From: Rubripirellula sp.
Lineage (GTDB): Bacteria > Planctomycetota > Planctomycetia > Pirellulales > Pirellulaceae
Assembly: GCA_029287555.1 (NCBI GenBank)
Contig: JARFQX010000854.1
Location: 1 to 17,295, forward strand
Direction of reading: 5' to 3'
DNA length: 17,295 nucleotides
Each line of letters opens with the position of its first letter. Within the stretch, counting starts at the first letter, position 1. A program made the position numbers and the translations under genes. Positions 1 to 7,076 of the stretch are shown piece by piece. The notes beneath the pieces are model-generated. The model worked only from the letters and a program-made list of their open reading frames with translations, was not told where the DNA came from and searched no databases.

Positions 1-299
1 CCCATCACGGGCAACTGGCTGACCAACGAGATCTCGTTACAAAGCGCATCGACGTAGCGTTGCACCTCCGCAGCATTGACATCCGTGAAGACCTTGAAGT
101 AGCAAAACTTGCAACGCTTGCGGCAAAACGGGATATGCAGGTAGAGGCCAAGTGGCGTCTGCTCACGGGGGGCGGACTCCAATGCTTCGCGAACCGCGGG
201 CAACTCATCAGCCGACCACTGACTGTAGGGTGGATAGTTCGAGATGAAGTAGCTGCCAACTTCGGTCTTCTTCTTCTTGTCGCTTGCGGCGGATGACAT
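1..299 (-). CDS. HemN/HemW-like radical SAM protein, 5' part
   Basis: The first 99 codons of a gene that leaves the window at its left edge. Translation shows a lysine-rich N-terminus, then LYLHIPFCRKRCKFCYF at about residues 52-68. That contains the CxxxCxxC motif (C59, C63, C66) that binds the radical-SAM 4Fe-4S cluster, in the 'HIPFC' context typical of the oxygen-independent coproporphyrinogen III oxidase (HemN/HemW) family. Real HemN makes protoporphyrinogen IX during anaerobic haem synthesis, HemW is a haem chaperone, and other relatives differ, so the exact role cannot be fixed without the C-terminus. I chose ATG 299. An in-frame ATG at 371, two codons after a stop, would add 24 residues, and neither start has a clear Shine-Dalgarno. 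The Tyr after the third Cys is less usual than Asp or Gly. Confidence 0.8.
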   Translation of the reverse strand, partial: MSSAASDKKKKTEVGSYFISNYPPYSQWSADELPAVREALESAPREQTPLGLYLHIPFCRKRCKFCYFKVFTDVNAAEVQRYVDALCNEISLVSQLPVM

Positions 300-622
300 G
301 TTCAAGCCGAGGTAGGAGAGGGAGGCGATTTGGTTTCGAACGCCCTTGGGTTCCCGCAAGAGCACTTCCATGAATCAATTCGGTCGTCCGGCAATGAGCT
401 CCGACGCCAAAACTGGAGACGCCGAAATTGGAAATGCCCGGAATCAACGATCGCTCGATGACCGGCCTATAGTGTGAACCGGTTGACCGACCATGTTAAG
501 GCGCGGCACCAATAAACGACTCTCGCGGGGGCCGTTTCCAAAGAACGGTGGCGGTTTCCAAAGAAGTTGGTGCGATCGGGCCGCCGATGCCGGACGAATG
601 CTTGATCGGCGACAAACGGCAA
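300..622. other. intergenic region between radical SAM gene and PQQ-repeat gene
   Basis: No convincing gene in either strand. It holds a 12-bp direct repeat, gtttccaaagaa, at 534-545 and 554-565 (period 20), and an inverted repeat (cgccgat/atcggcg) at 582-588 and 605-611 just past the stop of the PQQ-repeat gene. Both flanking genes point left, so this region should carry the 3' UTR of one and the promoter of the other. I see no strong -10/-35 pair. The radical SAM frame may extend to 371. Confidence 0.5.
582..611 (-). terminator. possible hairpin after the PQQ-repeat gene
   Basis: A 7-bp perfect stem (cgccgat and atcggcg) with a 16-nt loop lies 11 bases past the stop codon of the minus-strand PQQ-repeat gene. 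No T-run follows on the minus strand, so it is at best a weak or factor-assisted terminator or an RNA-stabilising stem. Confidence 0.22.
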
Positions 623-1795
623 TCACCGACCCTCGGTCGAACTGCCGCTGGTCTTTTCCCGGGCAAAGCAGCGAACCACCCCCCGATCGTCCGAAATGTA
701 AAGCGCCCCGCCCGCGATGGCGGGGCTCGCCAGAAACTCGCCGCGAATCTCGTAAACCCATTTCTCCTTGCCGTCGGCCAACGAGAGGCGGATCAGACGC
801 CCGTCTCGCGCGGCGATCCAAACGTCCTTGCCCGCGATCACCGGCGAGGCATCGGCGCGCTTTCGCAACGTGTAACGCCATTGTCGCTCGCCCGTGTCAA
901 CCGAAAGGGCATCGATCTGTTTGCCCTCGCTGCAAACGATGACGAGGTCTTCTGAGACCGCGGCACTGGTGCGGTATTGCTGCAGTCGATCTTCGTCACT
1001 GTGATTCCAGAGTTGGGCTGGCTTTTGCCAATCGAATGCGTAAACGACCCCATCCATGATCGGCAAGAAAGCCTTGTTGCCCTGGACCGCCGGTGTGCTT
1101 CCGGTGGGGCCTCCCAGGGGAAGCGGTTCCCCGATCGCCTTGCCCGTTTTCAAATCGACCATGTGCAATTGTCCGTCGCAGCCGCCCAGGAAGGTCCGGT
1201 CACCCGCCACCGTGGGGCTGCAGCGGATCTGGTCATCGGTCTCGTAGGTCCACCTTGGCGTTCCATCGGCCATCGCGAAACAATAGAGACGACCGTCTTG
1301 GCTGGTCACCAGCACGTTGTCTTGGTGGAAGCCGACCGATCCGTAGATTTCTCCCTCGGTTGTTTGTTTCCAAATCTCCTCGCCGTTCTTTGCATTCACC
1401 GCGTAGAGATTGCCGTCGACATCGCCGATAAAGACCCGATCACCGTGCAGTGCGGGTGAAGCGAGGAAGATGGTGTCGAAGTTCCGCCTCCAAATCTCTT
1501 GACCCTCTTCTTGATCGATTGCGTAGAGGGTACCCGTGACGTCGGCGACGATCACCCGGCCCTGGTCGACCACGGGCGAGGATTCAATTCCTTCGTCGGC
1601 CTCGAATTCCCAGCGAACGACCAGATCATCGGCAAGGGTTTGCTCGGCTCGTCCCGTCGATTGGGCATCGCCGCGCGGCAACAACCATTGATCGGGCGGA
1701 GCAGCCGGCAGCGTTCCACCGGCGGTGGCAAATCCAGCGGCGAAAGCCAAGAGCATCCGCCGGAAAACGTATCGACCAATCGTGACAGTGAACAT
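623..1795 (-). CDS. exported PQQ-like beta-propeller repeat protein
   Basis: About 390 residues. The N-terminus (MFTVTIGRYVFRRMLLAFAAG...) looks like a signal peptide ending near an Ala-Ala at about residue 32. The rest is a chain of roughly 40-residue PQQ-type blades with recurring 'V..G.v...d..G.lyAld...G...W' units, such as GRVIVADVTGTLYAID, DRVFIGDVDGNLYAVN and NVLVTSQDGRLYCF, which predicts a 7-8-bladed propeller of the BamB/PQQ_2 type. No lipobox or enzyme domain is visible, so substrate and partner are unknown. The frame is open to an ATG at 1924, but a TATAAT box overlaps that region and the extra residues carry no leader-like character. I therefore prefer 1795, with 1801 two codons upstream as an alternative. 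The gene is divergent from aroDE. Confidence 0.82.
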   Translation of the reverse strand: MFTVTIGRYVFRRMLLAFAAGFATAGGTLPAAPPDQWLLPRGDAQSTGRAEQTLADDLVVRWEFEADEGIESSPVVDQGRVIVADVTGTLYAIDQEEGQEIWRRNFDTIFLASPALHGDRVFIGDVDGNLYAVNAKNGEEIWKQTTEGEIYGSVGFHQDNVLVTSQDGRLYCFAMADGTPRWTYETDDQIRCSPTVAGDRTFLGGCDGQLHMVDLKTGKAIGEPLPLGGPTGSTPAVQGNKAFLPIMDGVVYAFDWQKPAQLWNHSDEDRLQQYRTSAAVSEDLVIVCSEGKQIDALSVDTGERQWRYTLRKRADASPVIAGKDVWIAARDGRLIRLSLADGKEKWVYEIRGEFLASPAIAGGALYISDDRGVVRCFAREKTSGSSTEGR

Positions 1796-1802
1796 GTGCA
1801 TC

Positions 1803-1834
1803 CGAGTCTGTGAATCCTCGAGTCTGTGAATCCT
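1803..1834. repeat. perfect tandem duplication of 16 bp
   Basis: The unit cgagtctgtgaatcct occurs at 1803-1818 and is repeated exactly at 1819-1834. It lies directly upstream of the preferred start of the PQQ-repeat gene, in its predicted 5' UTR. As 16 is not a multiple of three, the duplication would shift any reading frame crossing it, which also argues against the longer N-terminal extension being coding. Confidence 0.85.
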
Positions 1835-1926
1835 GTGGAACCGAAGCTTCGAGACCGGGGAAAGAACCCCGATGAAGAAACCAGGATGTGCAAAAAAGAC
1901 CCCCGCTCGCTCGAACGGTGGCATCT

Positions 1927-1932
1927 ATTATA
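1927..1932 (-). promoter_or_regulatory. consensus -10 box (TATAAT) for the PQQ-repeat gene
   Basis: The minus strand reads gcc-TATAAT-ag, a perfect bacterial -10 hexamer. The -35 candidate 17 bases upstream (GACGAC) is poor. A start of transcription near 1920 would fall just inside or beside the most upstream ATG (1924) and leave a leader of about 120 bases before ATG 1795/1801. Confidence 0.45.
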
Positions 1933-2026
1933 GGCTCTCCTAGGAAAATGTCGTCGAGCCGGGCGGTTCGCCACCCCCGCCGACGGAACTTCGACTTACT
2001 AACCCCGCATTGATCTCCCTGCCTTC

Positions 2027-3517
2027 ATGATATGTGTCACTCTCGGCCGCAGCCGCCACAAGCGGATGATCGCCGAACATCAATACCTTGTCGAACAGGG
2101 CGCTGACCTCGTCGAACTTCGGCTGGATTACATCGGCCGGGCTGTCAGTCTATCTCGTCTGATCGATCACCGCCCCGGTCCGGTGGTCGTCACGGCGCGA
2201 CGTCGCGTCGACGGTGGTCGATGGCTCAAGACCGAGCAGGAACGATTGATGCTGCTACGCAGCGCGATCGCCATGGGGGTTGAATACGTCGACATCGAAG
2301 CTGACATCGCGGCACAGATCCCGCGCTACGGCGACACCAAGCGGATCATCAGCTACCACGACCTGGATGAGACACCGGATAACCTCGAGGAGTTGCATGC
2401 TGCGATGGCAGAGGAGGATGCGGACATCGTCAAGATCGCGACGATGGCCAACTCCTTTTCGGACAACCTGCGGATGATCGACCTGGTTCGCTCGGCAAAG
2501 GTCCCCACGATCGGCATCTGTATGGGCGAAATCGGAGTGATCACACGACTGCTGGCCAACCGCTTGGGATCGCCCTTCACCTACGCGACGTTCTCCGGAG
2601 GCCGAAAGATGGCGCCGGGCCAACTCGATTGGAAGGAGATGACCGACCTGTATCGGTACGACACGATCGACGACAAAACGGAGTTCTTCGGCGTGATCGC
2701 CGATCCGGTCGGACACAGTTACAGTCCCTTGCTTCACAACCGGGCTTTTCAGGATCAAGAACTCAACGCGCGCTACTTTCCGTTTCGCGTTCCCAAGAGC
2801 GACCTTTACAACTTCATGCGTGAAATCCACCGGCTTGGCGTGGGCGGCTTGAGCGTGACGATTCCGCATAAAGAGCAGGCTCTCGAGTTTTGCACCCAGG
2901 CGGAATCGAGCGCGACGGGAATCGGTGCCGTCAACACGCTGGTCTTTAGTGGTGACGATTGCCTGGGCTACAACACGGACTACCGGGCGGCGATGGACTG
3001 CATCGAGGAACTGTTCAAGATCGACCGCAAGCAGGAACGCGCCATGCAAGGCCTGACCTGCCTGGTGCTGGGAGCCGGGGGAGTCTCACGGGCGGTCGCC
3101 TGGGGTCTGCGTCAACGGCACGCCGATGTCATGATTGCTTCACGGACCTTCGAACGAGCGCAAATCCTCGCGGCGGAATTGGGATGCCGCGCCATTGAAT
3201 GGCAGTTCCGTCACGACCCCAAGATCAACCTATTGGTCAACGGGACGCCGGTCGGAATGCACCCGGATGTCGACAGTTCCCCGTACGACGCGGCTGCGAT
3301 GAACCAGTTCATGGCGGTGTTTGATACGGTCTACAACCCGGAAAATACGCTGTTGATCAAGCACGCCAAGCGAGCGCAATGCCGCATCATCACCGGCATC
3401 GACATGTTTGTGCGGCAGGCGGCGTATCAGTACAAATTGTTCACCGGGCGCGACGCACCATCGAAACTGATGCGGAAAACCATCAAAGAGGCCACCAACC
3501 CGGTGAAGTTGAATTGA
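2027..3517 (+). CDS. aroDE: bifunctional 3-dehydroquinate dehydratase (type I) / shikimate dehydrogenase
   Basis: A 496-residue fusion catalysing steps three and four of the shikimate pathway: dehydroquinate to dehydroshikimate to shikimate (NADPH). Residues 1-210 form a type I dehydratase, with catalytic His111 (ISYHDLDETP) and Schiff-base Lys136 (DIVKIATM) and the GGRKMAPGQLDW C-terminal motif. Residues 219-496 form the dehydrogenase: GVIADPVGHSYSPLLHN with the substrate-binding serines S231 and S233, catalytic Lys282 (VTIPHKE), Asn303, Asp318 (NTDYRA), the NADP loop GAGGVSRA at 349-356, and NGTPVGM at 405-411. All key residues are present, so both activities are likely. This fusion is known from plants, Chlamydiae and planctomycetes. 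ATG 2027 has no obvious Shine-Dalgarno. The stop overlaps the next gene's TTG. Confidence 0.97.
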   Translation: MICVTLGRSRHKRMIAEHQYLVEQGADLVELRLDYIGRAVSLSRLIDHRPGPVVVTARRRVDGGRWLKTEQERLMLLRSAIAMGVEYVDIEADIAAQIPRYGDTKRIISYHDLDETPDNLEELHAAMAEEDADIVKIATMANSFSDNLRMIDLVRSAKVPTIGICMGEIGVITRLLANRLGSPFTYATFSGGRKMAPGQLDWKEMTDLYRYDTIDDKTEFFGVIADPVGHSYSPLLHNRAFQDQELNARYFPFRVPKSDLYNFMREIHRLGVGGLSVTIPHKEQALEFCTQAESSATGIGAVNTLVFSGDDCLGYNTDYRAAMDCIEELFKIDRKQERAMQGLTCLVLGAGGVSRAVAWGLRQRHADVMIASRTFERAQILAAELGCRAIEWQFRHDPKINLLVNGTPVGMHPDVDSSPYDAAAMNQFMAVFDTVYNPENTLLIKHAKRAQCRIITGIDMFVRQAAYQYKLFTGRDAPSKLMRKTIKEATNPVKLN

Positions 3518-3996
3518 GCGACCAGGACGCTTCCGAACCCCGGCCAGCCCGAACGCTTCCTGACGGCGTTACCATCCGCCAAGCACTCCCCAGCGACGCT
3601 GAATTGATTCACGTGCTGTTGCGGCCGTACGTGATGCAGCGATTGCTGTTGTCACGCACCGAAGCCGAAATTATCGAGTTGACCCGACATGGTTTTGTCG
3701 CCGAGCAAGACCAGGGCGATGCAAGCCCGGAATTGATCGGTTTCGCCGCCGTGGAAATCTACAGTCCAAAACTTGCCGAGCTGCAATGCTTGGCGGTGAA
3801 GACGCCATTCCGGGGAACCGGGGTCGGTCGCGCTTTGGTCCAAAAATGTCTCGATCGCGCCCGCGATTTGGACGTCATGGAAGTGATGGCGATCAGCTCG
3901 TCGGAAATCTTCCTCCGCGGTTGCGGGTTCGAATACGCGTTGCCCGATCAAAAGAAGGCGTTGTTCTGCCAGCTCCGCCCACGTCTACACGAATGA
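3514..3996 (+). CDS. GNAT N-acetyltransferase, N-acetylglutamate-synthase-like
   Basis: A 160-residue single-domain GNAT protein. The N-terminal part (TIRQALPSDAELIHVLLRPY, then LLLSRTEAEI) resembles the start of the acetyltransferase domain of ArgA, the N-acetylglutamate synthase that opens arginine synthesis. Acetyl-CoA motif A is LAVKTPFRGTGVGRALV, with R100-G-T-G-V-G. The end (FLRGCGFEYALPDQKKALF) also fits the ArgA-like subgroup. The amino-acid-kinase domain of classical ArgA is absent, so this would be a short stand-alone form; another small-molecule or protein substrate is possible. The start is TTG 3514, with GGTGAAG (3502-3508) five bases upstream. It shares TTGA with the aroDE stop, implying translational coupling. 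No ATG lies in frame before residue 41. Confidence 0.8.
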   Translation: MSDQDASEPRPARTLPDGVTIRQALPSDAELIHVLLRPYVMQRLLLSRTEAEIIELTRHGFVAEQDQGDASPELIGFAAVEIYSPKLAELQCLAVKTPFRGTGVGRALVQKCLDRARDLDVMEVMAISSSEIFLRGCGFEYALPDQKKALFCQLRPRLHE

Positions 3997-4010
3997 GCAA
4001 TCGTGAAGGA

Positions 4011-5309
4011 TCATCCCCGATCGCGACCGGCAAGGGCTTGATCAGTCAGATCGTCGTCGTCCTCTTCGTGACCTTGGTGCGTTTCATGCAACGCTTCGAC
4101 CGAGGCGTCCGCAGCGTCTGAGACCTGGCGTCGCGGTGGGTCATCGCGCAACCAAAACGGAATCAGCATCACCGCGACGACCCAGGCGAGCACCACCCAG
4201 GGCTGACCATTGTCGGAGGGCCAGTACCAGCTGCCATCGCCGCCGAGACGATCGGTTGTCGGGGCGTGCAAGTGTCGCCAAAAGACCAATTGGAATGCCA
4301 ACGCAAGCGGCACGGCAATCGCGAAACGACCCAATGTCTCACGCGGTGGCCGGAGCCAGACGTTCAATCCCACGGCAAAGATAGCAGCGATCACCGTGAC
4401 GGCAATCGACGCCTGCCAACCGACGACGATGGCCGGGATCGACAAAATCACGATCAAGTCGATCAGCCGGGTGGTCGATCGACCGAGCGGATCAAGCTTG
4501 GGATCCGCGTCGGGACAAAACCCGCGAGCCAAGTAGCGTGCCAGAATGGTCGCGGCGGCAAACGCGGTCACCAAGCGAACGATTGCATCGACGTACAAAC
4601 CATCCGGACGCCAACTCGGACCGACGCGCATTTGCCACGGCACAACCATCAGGGCCGGGTAGGCCAACATCGGCAGCACCGTGAGCATCGCAGCCCATCC
4701 GACCAACTTGCCCGGCAATCGGTTGCCGTCCAAGCGGATCAGTCCACACGCCCAGGCCACCGCCAGTGCCGCCGAATGATAAAGCACCGTGAGCAGAATC
4801 TTGCCGTCGACAACCGGCGCACGAAACGGTCCGTTGTGAACGTGAACGACCTCGCGTGGCAAGTTCAATTGGTAGATCTCGGCGACGGCCACGGCCGTGA
4901 TCGTCGACCCCACGGCGGCCTCGACGATGGGGTAGCGAATCGAAATCGGAAGTCGGCATCGATAGCACCTGCCCCCCAAAGCCAGCCAGCCGAAAATCGG
5001 GATGTTGTCACGAGCACGTAACTGAGCCTGGCAGCGTGGACAATGGGACCTGCCGTTGATCGTTTCCCCCCGCGGCATTCGCCAGGCCACCACATTGAGG
5101 AAGCTGCCCACGGACGTACCGACCCAGAAGCACCAAAGAAAAACCACCATGTCGATCGCGCGGGGCACGATCAATTCGGAAGGACTGACAAGCGGGTTGT
5201 CTCGAGCTTGCAGGTGGGGGAGCCCGAAGATGTAGGCGACAATCGCGGCAGTTGTCCCCGCAACGGCGATCAGGAGTGGGTATCGGATCGATCTGCGCCG
5301 CCGCGACAA
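4011..5309 (-). CDS. prepilin-peptidase-like (A24) membrane protein, protease site apparently degenerate
   Basis: A 432-residue polytopic membrane protein. Residues 55-135 match the N-terminal DiS_P_DiS domain of PilD-type prepilin peptidases: SVGSFLNVVAWRMPRGE, then the zinc-type cysteines C90, C93, C115 and C118 (HCPRC, RCYRC). PilD cleaves and methylates type IV prepilins or type II pseudopilins. In the peptidase half, the usual 'LIDLD..LLPD' segment reads LIRLDGNRLPG, so the first catalytic Asp position is Arg192 (an Asp sits at 194). No GxGD is visible before the GWQ helix, only RLID at 281-284. About 130 residues follow, with two or three more membrane segments and an acidic tail. The start is TTG 5309; a stop lies four codons further upstream. 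It ends 14 bases from the convergent GNAT gene. No pilin genes are nearby. Confidence 0.78.
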   Translation of the reverse strand: MSRRRRSIRYPLLIAVAGTTAAIVAYIFGLPHLQARDNPLVSPSELIVPRAIDMVVFLWCFWVGTSVGSFLNVVAWRMPRGETINGRSHCPRCQAQLRARDNIPIFGWLALGGRCYRCRLPISIRYPIVEAAVGSTITAVAVAEIYQLNLPREVVHVHNGPFRAPVVDGKILLTVLYHSAALAVAWACGLIRLDGNRLPGKLVGWAAMLTVLPMLAYPALMVVPWQMRVGPSWRPDGLYVDAIVRLVTAFAAATILARYLARGFCPDADPKLDPLGRSTTRLIDLIVILSIPAIVVGWQASIAVTVIAAIFAVGLNVWLRPPRETLGRFAIAVPLALAFQLVFWRHLHAPTTDRLGGDGSWYWPSDNGQPWVVLAWVVAVMLIPFWLRDDPPRRQVSDAADASVEALHETHQGHEEDDDDLTDQALAGRDRG

Positions 5310-5426
5310 GTTGAGCTCGAATCAAAGGTGTAAGGGAAGGAGGTTGCCCGCAATCTTATCGAAGACGTTTCTCGGCACGCAATTTGTCTGACGCCGCCTC
5401 CATCGTAGCAGCTTGACCTATCGCCT

Positions 5427-5484
5427 CGCCGGTTTCGTCGCCAGGCACGCCGGTTTCGAGGCACGCCGGTTTCGTCGCCAGGCA
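5427..5484. repeat. three-copy direct repeat (21-16-21 bp)
   Basis: Two identical 21-bp units at 5427-5447 and 5464-5484 begin cgccggtttcgtcgcc. Between them at 5448-5463 sits a 16-bp version, cgccggtttcgaggca, lacking five bases. Units are directly abutting, with no spacers, so this is not a CRISPR array. It lies in the divergent gap upstream of the STAS gene. Confidence 0.8.
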
Positions 5485-5546
5485 AAATCCAGACGCCTCC
5501 CAACCGCCCGGACCCCGGCCTTGCGGCACGCCGCCTGGGAAGGCGT

Positions 5547-5552
5547 TAGAAT
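5547..5552 (+). promoter_or_regulatory. -10 box (TAGAAT) for the STAS/receiver-RsbW operon
   Basis: The sequence gcgt-TAGAAT-gcg lies 29 bases before the STAS ATG, giving a predicted start of transcription near 5559 and a leader of about 23 bases containing the taagg Shine-Dalgarno (5568-5572). No good -35 is present at 16-18 bases spacing. The direct repeats at 5427-5484 end 62 bases upstream. Confidence 0.42.
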
Positions 5553-5581
5553 GCGAGGATCCCGTTTTAAGGTCTTGCTTC

Positions 5582-5941
5582 ATGGAATCTTCGCCGCAGT
5601 TCTTTACCGTCTCCGCAGTGGATGGCGTTCCTGAATTGATTTTGGGGACCGCCGACTTCGTGAGCCGTCCGATTATCGTCCTTGCCCAAGACCAAATCAT
5701 TGAATACATCGATAACACCAAGCCCGAGCGTTTGGTGATCAATTTTAAGAACGTCGGCCACATCTCTTCCGAGTTCATCACCGCGATGATCCACGTTCGG
5801 GATCATGTCAAGGGAAACGGCGGCGAGCTCAAGCTCTCCCACATGAACGACTCTGTGTATGCTCCCTTCAAGATCACGAAGTTGGCCGGGCGTTTGTTCA
5901 TGATCTATGAATCCACTGCTGAAGCCGTCGATGCCTTCTGA
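5582..5941 (+). CDS. STAS-domain anti-sigma factor antagonist
   Basis: A 119-residue single STAS domain of the SpoIIAA/RsbV type. The core LVINFKNVGHISSEFITAMIHV (51-72) aligns with the 'DSSGLGVL' phosphorylation segment, with Ser62/Ser63 at the acceptor position, although the preceding acidic residue is Ile61. It continues with GGELKLSHMND and FKITKLAGRLFMIYES, as is usual in the fold. In partner switching, the unphosphorylated antagonist captures an RsbW-type kinase and frees its target, a sigma factor or another partner. The gene directly downstream encodes such a kinase fused to a receiver, so the two very probably act together in the cytoplasm. ATG 5582 has taagg nine bases upstream. Confidence 0.88.
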   Translation: MESSPQFFTVSAVDGVPELILGTADFVSRPIIVLAQDQIIEYIDNTKPERLVINFKNVGHISSEFITAMIHVRDHVKGNGGELKLSHMNDSVYAPFKITKLAGRLFMIYESTAEAVDAF

Positions 5942-5945
5942 AGAA

Positions 5946-6863
5946 ATGTCCGAACCTGATCACATCCTGGTAGTGGACGACAGTCCAACACAACTGCGCC
6001 AAATGCAGATTGTGTTGGAGAAGGACGGCTTCCTGGTCCAGACAGCGGTCGACGGCAAGAATGCCATGCAGTCGATCCAGGCGAAGGCTCCCCTGATGGT
6101 GGTCACCGATTTGCAGATGCCGGAGATGAACGGTCTGGAGTTGGTCGCCGCGGTCAAGGCAAGCACACCCTCGATCCCAGTCATTCTGACAACGAGCCAG
6201 GGCAGCGAGGAGATCGCGGCCAAAGCACTTCGTGACGGCGCGGCCAGTTACGTTCCCAAGCGAGACCTGAACAACGCGCTGATTCCGGTCGTCCGACAGG
6301 TTCTCGCCGTCAACCAGGCAGCGCAATCGGTCCGAGAGGTTGCCAAGTTCGCGATCGAAAGCACCATCACCCTGCGTCTGGAGAACGAGGAAGTCCTGGT
6401 TCCCAAAGTGATTGCTCGGCTTGAATTGCCCATGGTCGAACTCGATCTATTCGACGAGGGCGAGCGAATGCAAATTGCGATGGCACTCGATGAAGCGATC
6501 CTCAACGCCATGATCCATGGCAACCTGGAGGTGTCATCCGAGCTCCGCCAGACCGACGATGGAAAACCATACAACGACCTGATCAAAAAGAGGAAAGGAA
6601 TCTCCCCTTACATGGATCGCCGAGTCATCGTGCACATGCACGCCTCGGTCGACTCGGCCACCATCGTCGTTCGCGATGAAGGTCCCGGCTTTGACGCCGA
6701 GGCGCTGCGAGATCCAACCGATCCGGAAAATCTTGAGCGGGCCGGCGGACGTGGACTATTGCTCATCAACGCCTTCATGGACGAAGTTCACCACAACGAC
6801 CGAGGAAACGAGATCACGATGATCAAACACAAGGACCCGAGTCAATCACAAGACGCCGCGTAA
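5946..6863 (+). CDS. response regulator receiver fused to RsbW-like serine kinase/ATPase
   Basis: About 305 residues from ATG 5946; in-frame ATGs at 5931 and 5907 would overlap the STAS gene. The N-terminal receiver (5-125) has the acidic pair Asp11/Asp12 (VVDDSP), phospho-acceptor Asp55 (VVTDLQMPEMNG), Thr82 and Lys105. The C-terminal HATPase_c_2 domain (about 170-300) has the N-box ALDEAILNAMIHGN (Glu183, Asn187), the G1 box DEGPGFD (244-250) and GGRGLLLI (267-274). This matches RsbW/SpoIIAB anti-sigma kinases rather than histidine kinases, as there is no H-box. Inference: phosphorylation of the receiver by an unseen histidine kinase tunes kinase activity towards the upstream STAS protein. 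No sigma factor gene adjoins it. Only four bases separate the two genes. Confidence 0.88.
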   Translation: MSEPDHILVVDDSPTQLRQMQIVLEKDGFLVQTAVDGKNAMQSIQAKAPLMVVTDLQMPEMNGLELVAAVKASTPSIPVILTTSQGSEEIAAKALRDGAASYVPKRDLNNALIPVVRQVLAVNQAAQSVREVAKFAIESTITLRLENEEVLVPKVIARLELPMVELDLFDEGERMQIAMALDEAILNAMIHGNLEVSSELRQTDDGKPYNDLIKKRKGISPYMDRRVIVHMHASVDSATIVVRDEGPGFDAEALRDPTDPENLERAGGRGLLLINAFMDEVHHNDRGNEITMIKHKDPSQSQDAA

Positions 6864-6893
6864 ACGCGGCTGAAGTCAGACTCGAACCGAGTC
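6855..6893 (+). terminator. two short hairpins at the end of the receiver-RsbW gene
   Basis: gccgcg-TAAA-cgcggc (6855-6870) forms a perfect 6-bp stem whose loop is the stop codon. gactcg-aac-cgagtc (6879-6893) forms a second 6-bp stem. No T-run follows either, so factor-independent termination is uncertain. Confidence 0.35.
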
Positions 6894-6959
6894 AAACGTC
6901 TTCGCCAAACGGGTGTGCGGTGGTCTTCTGCGTCAGCCGCGTCGGGGTGTTCATCGCAT

Positions 6960-6965
6960 TACAAT
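6960..6965 (+). promoter_or_regulatory. possible -10 box (TACAAT) for the photolyase gene
   Basis: The sequence gcat-TACAAT-cag has five of six consensus bases, about 112 bases before the photolyase ATG. No recognisable -35 lies 16-18 bases upstream. Confidence 0.3.
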
Positions 6966-7076
6966 CAGGTGGCTTGAACACGATGGACTGAATCAGAACG
7001 AGCGGAATTCATGAAGCTGACTGCCAGCACCGGGCCCCGCCCAAAAAATACCTGAAACTGCGATCGATCAGATTTC

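Noticed and set aside
444..942. Overlapping open frames on both strands beside the end of the PQQ-repeat gene
   Set aside because: Arg/Pro-rich translations typical of shadow frames; the PQQ frame explains the coding signal from 623 onward.
2255..3049. 264-codon open frame opposite aroDE
   Set aside because: It is a GC-rich antisense shadow of a gene with all catalytic motifs intact; its translation shows no family features.
5427..5484. Possible CRISPR array from closely spaced repeats
   Set aside because: Units abut directly with no spacers and there are only three; no cas genes nearby.
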